Positions 54,186 to 63,336 of a stretch of 64,000 bases of DNA are shown here, one piece after another. Source of the DNA: Prostheceraeus crozeri (lineage: Eukaryota; Platyhelminthes; Polycladida; Euryleptidae). Position 1 is the stretch's first letter. Every line of letters starts with the position of its first letter. Under the pieces are notes generated by a model. The model searched no databases. It saw only the letters and a list, made by a program, of their open reading frames with translations, and was not told the origin of the DNA. The position numbers and the translations under genes were made by a program. The stretch covers positions 282,001 to 346,000 of the forward strand of contig CAJQUW010007293.1 in assembly GCA_907163375.1 (NCBI GenBank), read 5' to 3'.

Positions 54186-55520
54186 CTAACCTATCCTAAC
54201 CATCTTTCCATTAAGAATTTCAATAGAATATTTTGCATCTTCTAGCAATAAACCATAAGCCATCAATGAAGTTGTGGAATCTTTCTTTTCAATATTAATT
54301 GTTACATCACAACCATTTTTAATAATATCTTCTGATTGTGCACTTAAATCGAAGCAGAAAATTGGATATAAATGTCTCCAATCTCCAGGAGTTAATTGTG
54401 GTTCAACTCCAAATTCTATACAAAGATTTCTATAAGAATCATATCCTTCCATAAATTGATTATTGGTATCATCGAATCTTAATGGATCAATTGGATATCG
54501 AGTTTGATTTAATGAAACTTGTAAACTTCGAATTGTATTAATATGGAAGATATTATTGTTCTTATAAAAACTTGGAGAATTATTTCTTTGAAATGTTAGT
54601 AATAAATATCTTGGAGTATTCGCAGTTCTAGTAAAATGCCAGTTAAATCTTTGTTCGGAAAAAGTTACTGAAATAGCAGTTCTCTTTAGAAAATTAACTG
54701 GAATTGGTTTGTTAGTATTTAATCTTTTTGCAATAGCTGTTTCAACCTCTAAACTAGGAGTAATATGCTTAATCCACCATTCAAGTCTATCAATTTTTAA
54801 ATATGCTTTTTTCCCAGTCTTACCAAAAAAGATTAATTCATTATTTGCTGTACGATGAATTATTAATTTAAATTTTAATTGATATGATATTTTATCATAA
54901 TCTAAATATCCGAATAATGGAGACAATGACCAATTTACTGTCTGTTTACTTTTTTTGTTAAATTCACGTCTTTCTTTATATGCTTCATTATTTGTTTTAT
55001 TTAAATGTTTTGCAATATTTTCTACATCTTTCGCAATTCCTGCGGCATCTGTTCCAGCGTGAGTTAAATCATCAATAATTATACCATCATTAGTATCAGG
55101 AAACCAACCTTCGATTTCATACTTTTTATTATTTTCACCAATTGTTATAAATCTAAGCATTGTATCAATTACACCTGGGGAATCACTTATTGTTTCTATA
55201 TTTTGAGTTGCAACATCTAAACGCATTTGTGTAAATAAACTTGGGAAAAAATTATTCTCTAGTGTAATATTATCGGTATCTGGTAATGGTGTTGTAAAAT
55301 TAGCATCACTATATAAAGAATATTCGCAGTGTAAAAATGAATCAGGTAAATATAAATAACTCTGCTGATTATCAACTTCAAAGACTAAATCTCCTCCAGT
55401 GTTTACTCTACTGGAAGATCCGGGATTCATAGCAATTCTTATATAGTCATTCTTTTTTTGATTGTAACTGGTGAACGGGGGATCATCTAATCTAAATTTA
55501 TTTTCGATAAGCGAAGACAT
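54186..55520 (-). CDS. Putative major capsid protein (444 aa), copy B
   Basis: Intact and nearly identical to 51612-52946. Confidence 0.72.
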   Translation of the reverse strand: MSSLIENKFRLDDPPFTSYNQKKNDYIRIAMNPGSSSRVNTGGDLVFEVDNQQSYLYLPDSFLHCEYSLYSDANFTTPLPDTDNITLENNFFPSLFTQMRLDVATQNIETISDSPGVIDTMLRFITIGENNKKYEIEGWFPDTNDGIIIDDLTHAGTDAAGIAKDVENIAKHLNKTNNEAYKERREFNKKSKQTVNWSLSPLFGYLDYDKISYQLKFKLIIHRTANNELIFFGKTGKKAYLKIDRLEWWIKHITPSLEVETAIAKRLNTNKPIPVNFLKRTAISVTFSEQRFNWHFTRTANTPRYLLLTFQRNNSPSFYKNNNIFHINTIRSLQVSLNQTRYPIDPLRFDDTNNQFMEGYDSYRNLCIEFGVEPQLTPGDWRHLYPIFCFDLSAQSEDIIKNGCDVTINIEKKDSTTSLMAYGLLLEDAKYSIEILNGKMVRIG

Positions 55521-55636
55521 TTTTATAAAAAATAATTTGACTTTTTGTTTTTCTCACAGACAGAAAAAAAATTTTTACTAAAATATAATTTTAGAATTTT
55601 ACTAAATATAATTTTAGAATTTTACTAAATATAATT

Positions 55637-56182
55637 TTAGAATTTTGCTAGACCAGCTCCGCTACAACTTTGCTGGTTAGACAGAAGGTTGCTGCTCACG
55701 CCATTACCTCTTATTTCTTCAATTGTTTTTTCATTATGTTTACTATCAGACGGAGCTCCGCTCCTCAAGGTTTCCCCAACAGCTCTGTTAGCAATTTTGT
55801 TTTTTGTTTCATCTGAAAGTTTTTTTAATTTTTTTAGTTCTTCAGAATCATTCTTGAGTTTACGAATAGCTTCTAGTTGTTTTAATTCGTTTTGTGATTT
55901 AACAGCATTTGATATTGCACTAGCTGTACTACCTATAGCAGCTGCTCCTTTTGCAGCAGATGTAATCAAATCTTTATTATTTTTAATTAAGTTAACGATA
56001 CTACCAATACCAGAAAAGATGCCATCTCCTTCTTTTTGGACGGCACCTGCGGTGCCTAGGAACTTTTCTGTTCCGACTGTTTCTCTATTATCATAATGAT
56101 AAACAGGATTCATACGTGGTTCATGAGAAATTTTTTGATTTGAAGCAAAATGTTTAAGATTGTGTTTATAAATTATAGGCAT
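55637..56182 (-). CDS. pVI-like small capsid protein (181 aa)
   Basis: Intact homologue of 33018-33563, with AGAVQKEGDGIFSGIGS around the amphipathic helix and the C-terminal SGAGLAKF. The insertion AVQKEGD relative to Polinton 2 is overlapped by a GGCACCTGCGGTGCC palindrome (about 56045-56059). Its start codon lies 30 bp from the inversion junction that decapitates the fibre gene. Confidence 0.7.
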   Translation of the reverse strand: MPIIYKHNLKHFASNQKISHEPRMNPVYHYDNRETVGTEKFLGTAGAVQKEGDGIFSGIGSIVNLIKNNKDLITSAAKGAAAIGSTASAISNAVKSQNELKQLEAIRKLKNDSEELKKLKKLSDETKNKIANRAVGETLRSGAPSDSKHNEKTIEEIRGNGVSSNLLSNQQSCSGAGLAKF

Positions 56183-56210
56183 TTTTTAGGAATAAATTTG
56201 ACTTTTTGGG

Positions 56211-56881
56211 AACTGATGAACGAATTAAAGTTGCTTAAACTTAATGACAAATCATTAAACGAAAAATTATTAAAACTTGATAAAAAGGATAGAGAGCTAG
56301 AAGCAGATATAGCAAAACTTTTTAAAAAGATTTCAGAACAATCAAAAATTTTAATATTACTTTCTTTAAATTTAAAATCTGCAGTCATTAAAAATAAACA
56401 TCAGATAAAAATGTTAAAAGAACAATTAGAAGATGAAATAGAAAAACTACCTGAAAGAATTAAAAAAAATTTAAAACAGTTACAAACTACATTCCAAAAA
56501 AGTGTTGATGAATTGAGTTCTAAAATTACTCAACAAATGAAAAAGATGAATAGAATAATAAATGAAGTAAACTCACTTAATGAAAAAGTTGATAAAATGA
56601 AAACTCTTAAAATCAGTTTAGAAAATGAATTAAAGAAAAATTTACAAGAAAACTCTAAAGAAAATAAAGAAGAGTTAGATTCTGTTAAAAGACAATTAGA
56701 TGTTCTTAAAATTAAGTTAAATGCTCTTAAAACGGCGTTGAAGATGAATCAGCAGAAAATGCAAGTTAATAGAAGAGAAATTAAAGTACATCACACGCTG
56801 CTTGACGCAATAGATAAAGTGCAACAGGCAATTAATAAAGTTATCTCGAAGTTGTTAGATATTCATAAACGTAAATCTTAA
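56211..56881 (+). pseudogene. Fibre-like protein, head missing
   Basis: The coiled-coil shaft of the fibre (from ELMNELKLLKLND onward) is intact to 56881, but the N-terminal head with the GPL/KQYVD motif is absent. The frame happens to be open upstream to 56150 through unrelated sequence. Orientation is opposite to that in Polintons 1 and 2 relative to the pVI-like gene, so an inversion or recombination junction lies at about 56211. Confidence 0.78.
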
Positions 56882-57040
56882 ACGAGTATTGTAAATATTA
56901 ACTTAAATATTTTTTACCTACAAAAAATAAAAATCATAAAAAATATAAATATAATTTAAAAAATACAAAAATATAAATATAATTTTAAAAATAAAAAAGT
57001 ATAAATATATAAAAGTATATAAAAGTATATAATTTTAAAA

Positions 57041-57214
57041 ATGGATAAAATTAGAGCTAATAATTTTAAAAGAATTAAACAATTAGAAGAGTTAATAAAA
57101 GAAAGAAATATTATGAAAGAAAATCAAAGAATAAAAAGAATGATTGATGCAGGTTTGGTTCCTGATAAAGTTAAACCAAAAACGCAATCTGCAAAAGTTA
57201 AGAACAAAAAATAA
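57041..57214 (+). CDS. 57-aa basic protein, short relative of the 275-aa protein
   Basis: ATG after AATTTTAAAA. The first 30 residues (MDKIRANNFKRIKQLEELIK) match the start of the 275-aa protein. It then ends with MIDAGLVPDKVKPKTQSA and a Lys-rich tail. Either a natural short family member or a truncated gene. Function unknown. Confidence 0.6.
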   Translation: MDKIRANNFKRIKQLEELIKERNIMKENQRIKRMIDAGLVPDKVKPKTQSAKVKNKK

Positions 57215-57256
57215 ACATTTTTTTTATAATGGACATCGGTTCATGGGTCAACGGAG

Positions 57257-57850
57257 ATGTCTTCCAAAAATAATAATAATTATTTAGCACAAAATAATAA
57301 TGTAGCACAAAATAATCCTTTTGTTCAAAATAATCCTTTTGTTCAAAATAATAATGTAGCACAAAATAATTATATTGATAAAAATCAATTTGTTGAAAGT
57401 AATAACAAAAAAATATGTTCCGGATGTAATAAAAATATAACATCAAAAAATTTTGCACGTCATTTAAAATTATGCGAACAAACAGAAGAGGTTAAAAAAG
57501 AAAAAAAAGATAAATTAAAAGATCAGTTATGTCGTAATTGTAATAAATATTTTACAAATCAAGGAATTACTAATCATTATAATTCTTGTATAAGTTCTAC
57601 AAGACAATGTACAAGTTGTCAAATTACTAAACCTAAGACAGAGTTTTATGATAGTAAATATCAGTGTAAGGATTGTTTAAAAGAAAAGGTTAAATGTAGA
57701 GGTTGTCAAAAAATTATATTAAAGAAAAATTTTCAGCGACATGTAACACTATGTCCAAAACTTAATCAACATAATAATCAACATAATAATCAACATAATA
57801 ATAATTTATGTCAAAATAATAATTTATGTCAAAATAATAATTTATATTAG
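57257..57850 (+). CDS. Multi-zinc-finger protein (197 aa)
   Basis: Asn/Gln-rich N-terminus, then CSGCNKNITSKNFARHLKLC, CRNCNKYFTNQGITNHYNSC, a CTSC...CKDC pair and CRGCQKIILKKNFQRHVTLC: three CCHC-like fingers of one repeat type plus one four-cysteine pair. The tail repeats HNNQ and LCQNN. Likely a nucleic-acid-binding regulator (inference). The start codon lies inside a GC-rich palindromic element (CGGAGATGTCTTCC). No counterpart in Polintons 1 and 2. Confidence 0.75.
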   Translation: MSSKNNNNYLAQNNNVAQNNPFVQNNPFVQNNNVAQNNYIDKNQFVESNNKKICSGCNKNITSKNFARHLKLCEQTEEVKKEKKDKLKDQLCRNCNKYFTNQGITNHYNSCISSTRQCTSCQITKPKTEFYDSKYQCKDCLKEKVKCRGCQKIILKKNFQRHVTLCPKLNQHNNQHNNQHNNNLCQNNNLCQNNNLY

Positions 57851-57990
57851 TATTTCAACTAAAATAGTTGTATTTCAACTAAAATAGTTGTATTTCAACT
57901 AAAATAGTTGTATTTCAACTAAAATAGTTGTATTTCAACTAAAATAGTTGTATTTCAACTAAAATATTTGTATTTCAACTAAAATAATCT
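57851..57990. repeat. 20-bp tandem hairpin array (7 units)
   Basis: Seven units of TATTTCAACTAAAATAGTTG, the last two slightly changed. Each unit holds CAACT-AAAAT-AGTTG, a 5-bp stem with a 5-nt loop. It lies just after the zinc-finger gene. Confidence 0.92.
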
Positions 57991-58044
57991 TATATATATT
58001 AAAATATTATTTTTTATAAAGAATAAAATATTATTTTATTAAAA

Positions 58045-58185
58045 TATTCTTAAGCATTCCGGAAGAGAGGAGAGGTTCGGAACATACTTCTTTTGAGTAT
58101 AGGAACAAAAAGTCCGACACATTCCGGAGGTTCTACAGAGGTTAAAAACACTCATAAGAGTGTAAGAATGCGAGTCCGGAATTAA
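58045..58185 (+). ncRNA. Candidate structured RNA
   Basis: A GC-richer island of about 135 bp in very AT-rich DNA, without an open frame. ATTCCGG (58056-58062) can pair with CCGGAAT (58176-58182) to close the whole region. Internal hairpins include ATACT...AGTAT (about 58084-58100) and ACACTC...GAGTGT (about 58148-58163). A second ATTCCGG at 58121-58127 offers an alternative pairing. No known RNA class recognised. Confidence 0.4.
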
Positions 58186-58225
58186 AAAAATAATAATTCC
58201 TAAATTTTTATTTTAAAAATATTAA

Positions 58226-58570
58226 ATGAATAAAATCGAAAATTTGGAAGATTTATATTCACCGGTTATAATTAAAAGTAATAAAAGTAATAAAAGTAAT
58301 CTAAGTCGTCATAAATCTCTTAATGCAATAAACGAAATAATAAATAATTATATGAAAAACACTGAGTTTCAAGATACACTAACCCCTCAAGATCGGAATC
58401 TCAAAGATATTAATAATATTGTAGAAAATCCTATATATAATACTAAATATAATAATAATATAGATAAAAATATATATAATAATATAGATAAAAATATATA
58501 TAATAATATAGATAAAAAATATTTAGAGCCACTACCCCCTAATTCATCTCTTAATAAAAAAATACCATAA
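58226..58570 (+). CDS. Asn/Lys-rich 114-aa protein or N-terminal part of ATPase
   Basis: Low-complexity protein with a triplicated IDKNIYNN repeat. It is in the same frame as the following ATPase region, with only two stops between (58568 and about 58601), so it may be the front of one longer, now interrupted gene. No domain recognised. Confidence 0.45.
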   Translation: MNKIENLEDLYSPVIIKSNKSNKSNLSRHKSLNAINEIINNYMKNTEFQDTLTPQDRNLKDINNIVENPIYNTKYNNNIDKNIYNNIDKNIYNNIDKKYLEPLPPNSSLNKKIP

Positions 58571-58621
58571 TCAAATCTTACACGTCTTTGGAATTTTTAA
58601 AAATTTCATTGTATAAAAATA

Positions 58622-59767
58622 TTGTTAGCATGTATTTTAATATTTTTTATTTATCATCTTGTTATATGTATTGGAAATCAATGGGGTTACTTTCTAACAG
58701 AGGAACAAAAGAGAATAATTTTTTATAATCAAGAAAAAAAATCTTTTAAAGGATGGAAGACTGAGGAGGATAAGATTAAGGATAAAACTAATAATAAAAA
58801 TATTAAACAAGGTAAAATGTATCAAGAAAATTTACATTTCATTGTTTACGGTAAAACTGGAAGTGGTAAGACTACGTTTATTAAAAAATATATAAACCAA
58901 TATTATAAGGACGAAACAAAAGTACATATTTTTTATATGCATACTTCTGAATGGCCAACTTTTACAAACGTCTATAATGATAAACAATTAGATGAGTTAC
59001 AAGATATGGAAAGTTTTGCTGGTACACCTGAAAATAAATCTTTATTAATTTTAGATGATGTTGCAAGTTTATCAAAACAAAAAAATATGTCAGAAATATT
59101 TACAAAAGGAAGACATCAAAATATTCAAATAGTTGTATTAGCTCATAAAGCTTGTGATGTAGATAATAAGATTAGAGAAAACATTCAAACATTTTTTACA
59201 ACTACACAAAATAATGCAGCATTCTTTAATGATATCAATAAAAATTATAAAATGAATATGCCTTTATCATATTATACACAACATAAATATGGAATAATAC
59301 GTGTTGACACCATAAGTGAACATATGCAAGTATATGATAAAGACTTGAATATATTAGTAGATACCGAACATGAAATCTATAATAACTCTCAAGATTTTGA
59401 TATTAGAATATATGCAAATACAAAACATTTATCAAATCAAGTTATAGAACAAATAATTATCTTTTTAGAGTCTGAAGCAAAAGTACCACTAAAAATTATT
59501 CCTGATACATTTTATTTTTATTTCGATCATTATTTAAATACAAAATTTGGTATACCAATACCTAACAGATTACAAAATAATGAAACATTAAACTATTTAA
59601 AAATTGCAATAAATGATGTTAGAAACGGTTTAAGAAAAGCAACACCAATAATAACTGATGTTAAATCTACATTTTCTGATGCCAAATCTACATTTGTTGA
59701 AGCCAAAAAAACTTTTAATGATATAAAACCATTAATAAATGATGTAAGTGAAATACTTAATAATTAA
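58622..59767 (+). CDS. Second P-loop ATPase (about 317 aa from ATG 58817)
   Basis: The frame is open from 58622 but the first ATG is 58817. Upstream residues include a hydrophobic segment (ACILIFFIYHLVICI). From the ATG: Walker A GKTGSGKT at residues 12-19, Walker B LLILDDV near residue 80, then FTKGRHQNIQIVVLAHKACD, the layout of viral packaging ATPases. The C-terminal third carries repeats of DAKSTF/EAKKTF. It differs from the 255-aa ATPase of Polintons 1 and 2. A relic of it is at 35978 in Polinton 2. Confidence 0.75.
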   Translation: MLACILIFFIYHLVICIGNQWGYFLTEEQKRIIFYNQEKKSFKGWKTEEDKIKDKTNNKNIKQGKMYQENLHFIVYGKTGSGKTTFIKKYINQYYKDETKVHIFYMHTSEWPTFTNVYNDKQLDELQDMESFAGTPENKSLLILDDVASLSKQKNMSEIFTKGRHQNIQIVVLAHKACDVDNKIRENIQTFFTTTQNNAAFFNDINKNYKMNMPLSYYTQHKYGIIRVDTISEHMQVYDKDLNILVDTEHEIYNNSQDFDIRIYANTKHLSNQVIEQIIIFLESEAKVPLKIIPDTFYFYFDHYLNTKFGIPIPNRLQNNETLNYLKIAINDVRNGLRKATPIITDVKSTFSDAKSTFVEAKKTFNDIKPLINDVSEILNN

Positions 59768-59784
59768 ACAAATTTATCATAATC

Positions 59785-59812
59785 AAACCGAAGGTTCTAG
59801 GGCTTCGCACGA
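59785..59812. repeat. Palindromic element before polymerase
   Basis: AACCGAAGGTTCTAGGGCTTCGCACG, one mismatch in the second hairpin. Confidence 0.75.
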
Positions 59813-60257
59813 TTTTGCAGGTATATTAGTATTTTTTTCTCTAAAAATTAAAACAAAATTTTTTTTTTTAAAAAAACTAAAACACAAATTTTTTCTTTAA
59901 AAAATAAAAAATGAAAACATTTTATTGTGTCTTATGTAAAAAAAGTTACAAACAAAAAGAAGTTATCAATCTCATCTACAAAGTAAAATGCATTTACAAA
60001 ATGTAGAACGAGTTGATGAAGGAAATATATTAAAATTAAATAGTTATAAAAACTATCTAGAAACATTGCCTATTGATATAAAAGTTAAAAAAATGTTTGA
60101 TGATTATTCACATTCGGAATATAAAAAATTTTTTAATAGTGAAGATGAAGCCGTAACAGATATAAAATATTTATTTAGCGATACTGATGAATTTAACGAA
60201 ATAGATGAATTTGATGAAGCCGTAACAGATATAAAATATTTATTTAATGAATCTGTT

Positions 60258-60296
60258 CGTGGGACATCGGAGATGTCTTCCAGGGCTTCGCCCGTT
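60258..60296. repeat. In-frame palindromic insertion in polymerase
   Basis: 39 nt with GGGACATCGGAGATGTCTTCC and GGGCTTCGCCC, flanked by GTT on both sides. The aligned site in Polinton 2 (about 36457) is empty. Adds 13 residues including EMSSRASP. Confidence 0.9.
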
Positions 60297-62585
60297 GAAT
60301 ATAATGAAACCGATAAAACTTTTTCTGATATTATAACCAACTTTTATAATATATTTAAGAAATCTTTCAAATGTTATATGAATGTAGAAGTACTTTATAC
60401 AAAAAATGGATCTGATGGAATTCCTGAAGAAATAATACAAGGACATTTTACAAATTCACAAGAAATACATAATGTAAATGATATACAACCCATATTTGAA
60501 TCGATGATACTTAAATTAGAAAATTGTATAATTGAAGCCCAGTTACGTGAATCTGGTTGGAGATTTGTTAAAATAATATCTAAGAAAATAGTAATTGATA
60601 AATATAAAAATAATACTGGTGGTAGTTATGTTCCTTTACCTTTCAGTTCACCTCAATTAATCAACATAAAAAATGAAGATGATTATTGTTTTCTGTGGAG
60701 TATTATAGCACATTTACATCCTGCAAAATATCATAAAGAAAGACTAAGTCATTACAATAAAGAAGAATACATAAGTGAATTTGATCTTTCTGATGGCTTA
60801 GATGAATTTCCATATGATTATAATAGGTTACTAAAGTTTCATAAAAAGAATAAAAATTTAATTGAAGTAAATGTTTTTGAATTAAATGTGAATTATGTTT
60901 CTATTGGTAAAATTACTCCACTTTACTCAGATTCAAAAAAATTTTATTTGAATAATAAAAATTTTTGCCAATCAGAAATAGTATATAATGATAGAGGTAA
61001 TTACATGCATCATAATATTTTTTACCAAGGAAATATAATATGTACTGAAAAATTTGAACTTGTTAAAACACTAACACCAATAATGATTAATCATAATAAT
61101 TATAAAGGACGTGCTGATGATTATAATTACAAATATTCATCTTTATCTTCAGAATATCAACAAAAATTAGAAAATTTAAATAAAAGTTTACAAAACTGTA
61201 AAACAGATTATCAACAACAATTAAAAATGTTACTACAAGAATATCACCATAAATATCAAAATAAGATAGAAACGATTCAAAAATTAAATGAAGAAAATAA
61301 TAAAAAATTAAATAATAAAGAAAATCAAAAAATAAATGAATGTTTAAAAAAATGTCCAGAACAATATAAAGAACAATATGATAAAGAATATATTTATCAG
61401 CTACAAATATTAAATCAAAATTATTATCAAAATACATTTAATATTACAAAAGAAATTAATGAAACACATGAAATATATAAAGATGAATTTGTAAAATTAG
61501 TACAGTCAAAACAACCAGCACAAGCGAATATATTATATTATCAGGGACATTTTATATTGTGTAAAGATGTTTCTATATTTACAAAAACTTCAGATAATAA
61601 AAATTTTCCTTGTCTTCAATGTATGACAAGTTTTAGAACTTTAGAAGAAATGAATAGACATTTGGAGAATTGTCAACAAAATGAAGCAGTTGAAAATACT
61701 TTTCCTAAAGATGATTATTTAATATATAATAGACATTATTTGAAAAATAAAGTACCCTTTACTATTTATTGTGATTTTGAAGCTTATAATGTTAATATGA
61801 CACAAAATCAAACGGAAAGTTCCAGGGCTTCACCCGATTCTGAAAATTATAATTCTGAAAATTATAATTCTGAAAAAAGTGCGCCTGGAAAAAGTTCAAC
61901 TGGACAAAGTAAAGAAAAATATTTATTTGAACAAAAACCATTATGTTGGGGAATGTACATTCATTCGAATTATCCTGAATTATTTAAATCAGAATATTTA
62001 CAATACTATGGTGAAGATAGTTCAGAAATGTTTACAAAGAAAGTAGAAGAATTACAAGGACGTTTTCACAATTGCTTGAAACAAGTAAACCATTGATACC
62101 ATTAACGGATGAAGAAAGAAAAGAATTTTATGATGAAATAAATTGTTATTACTGTGGAAAATGTTTTATAAATAAATATAAAACTGGCAAAGGTAGATAT
62201 ATTGATAAAGTAAAAGATCATGATCATCTAAATGGATTATATAGAGGTGCAGCACATAATTCTTGTAATCTTAATGCTAACAAATTTAAATATAACTTTG
62301 TTCCTTTATATTTCTACAATGGTTCTAAATATGATTTCCATCTAGTAATGAAAGATTTATTTTCATCTGAAAAATTACAACAACAAAAAATAAATGTACT
62401 ATGTAAACAAGAAGAAGAATATTTTTCAATGCAATTAGGTTGTATTAGAATTTTAGATGCATTTAGATTTTTTACTCCTTATTCATTAGATGTTATGGGA
62501 AAAACTTTAAAACCTGAACAATGTAAAATATTAAATAAATATAATTTAAAACCTTTAAAAGGAATATTTCCGTATGAGTATATAG

Positions 62586-62651
62586 CCTGTGGCTCACAGT
62601 CGGAGACTGATATAACTGGAGATAAAACCTGTGGTTCGCAGTCGAAGACTG
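62586..62651. repeat. Duplicated palindrome pair in polymerase
   Basis: Two copies of TGTGGCTCACA-type plus CAGTCGAAGACTG-type hairpins in frame. Polinton 2 has one copy at about 38764-38790. Confidence 0.82.
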
Positions 62652-63295
62652 ATTTTAATTCTGTGAATAAAATTATGGAAGAAAAACAACTTCCTCCAAT
62701 AAATAAATTTAAATCAACATTAAAACAATCAAAATTATCTGAAGAAGATTATGCAGAAGCTGAAAAAAATTGGAGAGAGTTAAATTGTAAAACAATGTAT
62801 GATTATACAATGAAATATCTACAGATAGATGTATTAATACTAGCTGATCTTTTTGAAAACTTTCGTGATATGTGTTTAGAATATTACGGAATAGATCCAT
62901 GTTATTGTTATTCTACACCAGGTTTAACATGGCTAGCAGGATTAAAACATACAAATGTTAAACTTAAACATTATAAAGAAAATACATATGATAAATTATT
63001 ATTTTTTGAATCTGGAATTAGAGGTGGTGTTTCATCAGTTTTAGGTAATAGATATGTTAAATGTTATAATAAAAAAGTAAATCCTGATGATTATGGAATA
63101 ATGAAACCTTTATCTCCAGAAGAAAAAGAAAAAATATTAGAAATTTTTCGAACGAAACAAGAAGGAGTAGAACGTGAAAAAGCAATTGATGAATTCATGA
63201 GAGAAAACTATTTGTTATATTATGATTTTAATAGCTTATATTCTTCTTGCATGATACAAGAATTACCAACAGGTGAAATGACATGGTGTAATAAT

Positions 63296-63336
63296 CGTAC
63301 GTCATCAGAGATGTCTACTAGGGCTTCACCCGATCT
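63296..63336. repeat. In-frame palindromic insertion in polymerase after motif A
   Basis: Contains CATCAGAGATGTCTACTAGG and GGGCTTCACCC. Missing at the same place in Polinton 2 (about 39457). Confidence 0.85.

Larger units (their letters stand above)
53213..55786. repeat. Tandem duplication, copy B
   Basis: Offset of exactly 2,574 bp from copy A over both genes (51413 to 53987, 52946 to 55520). The junction lies in CTCAAGGTTTCCCACCTCAAGGTTTCACC-like sequence at 53196-53218, where the repeated CTCAAGGTTTC may have served as microhomology. Confidence 0.92.

Noticed and set aside
57851-57990. Regular 20-bp repeats suggesting a CRISPR array
   Set aside because: The units are contiguous with no unique spacers, and the context is a eukaryotic viral element.
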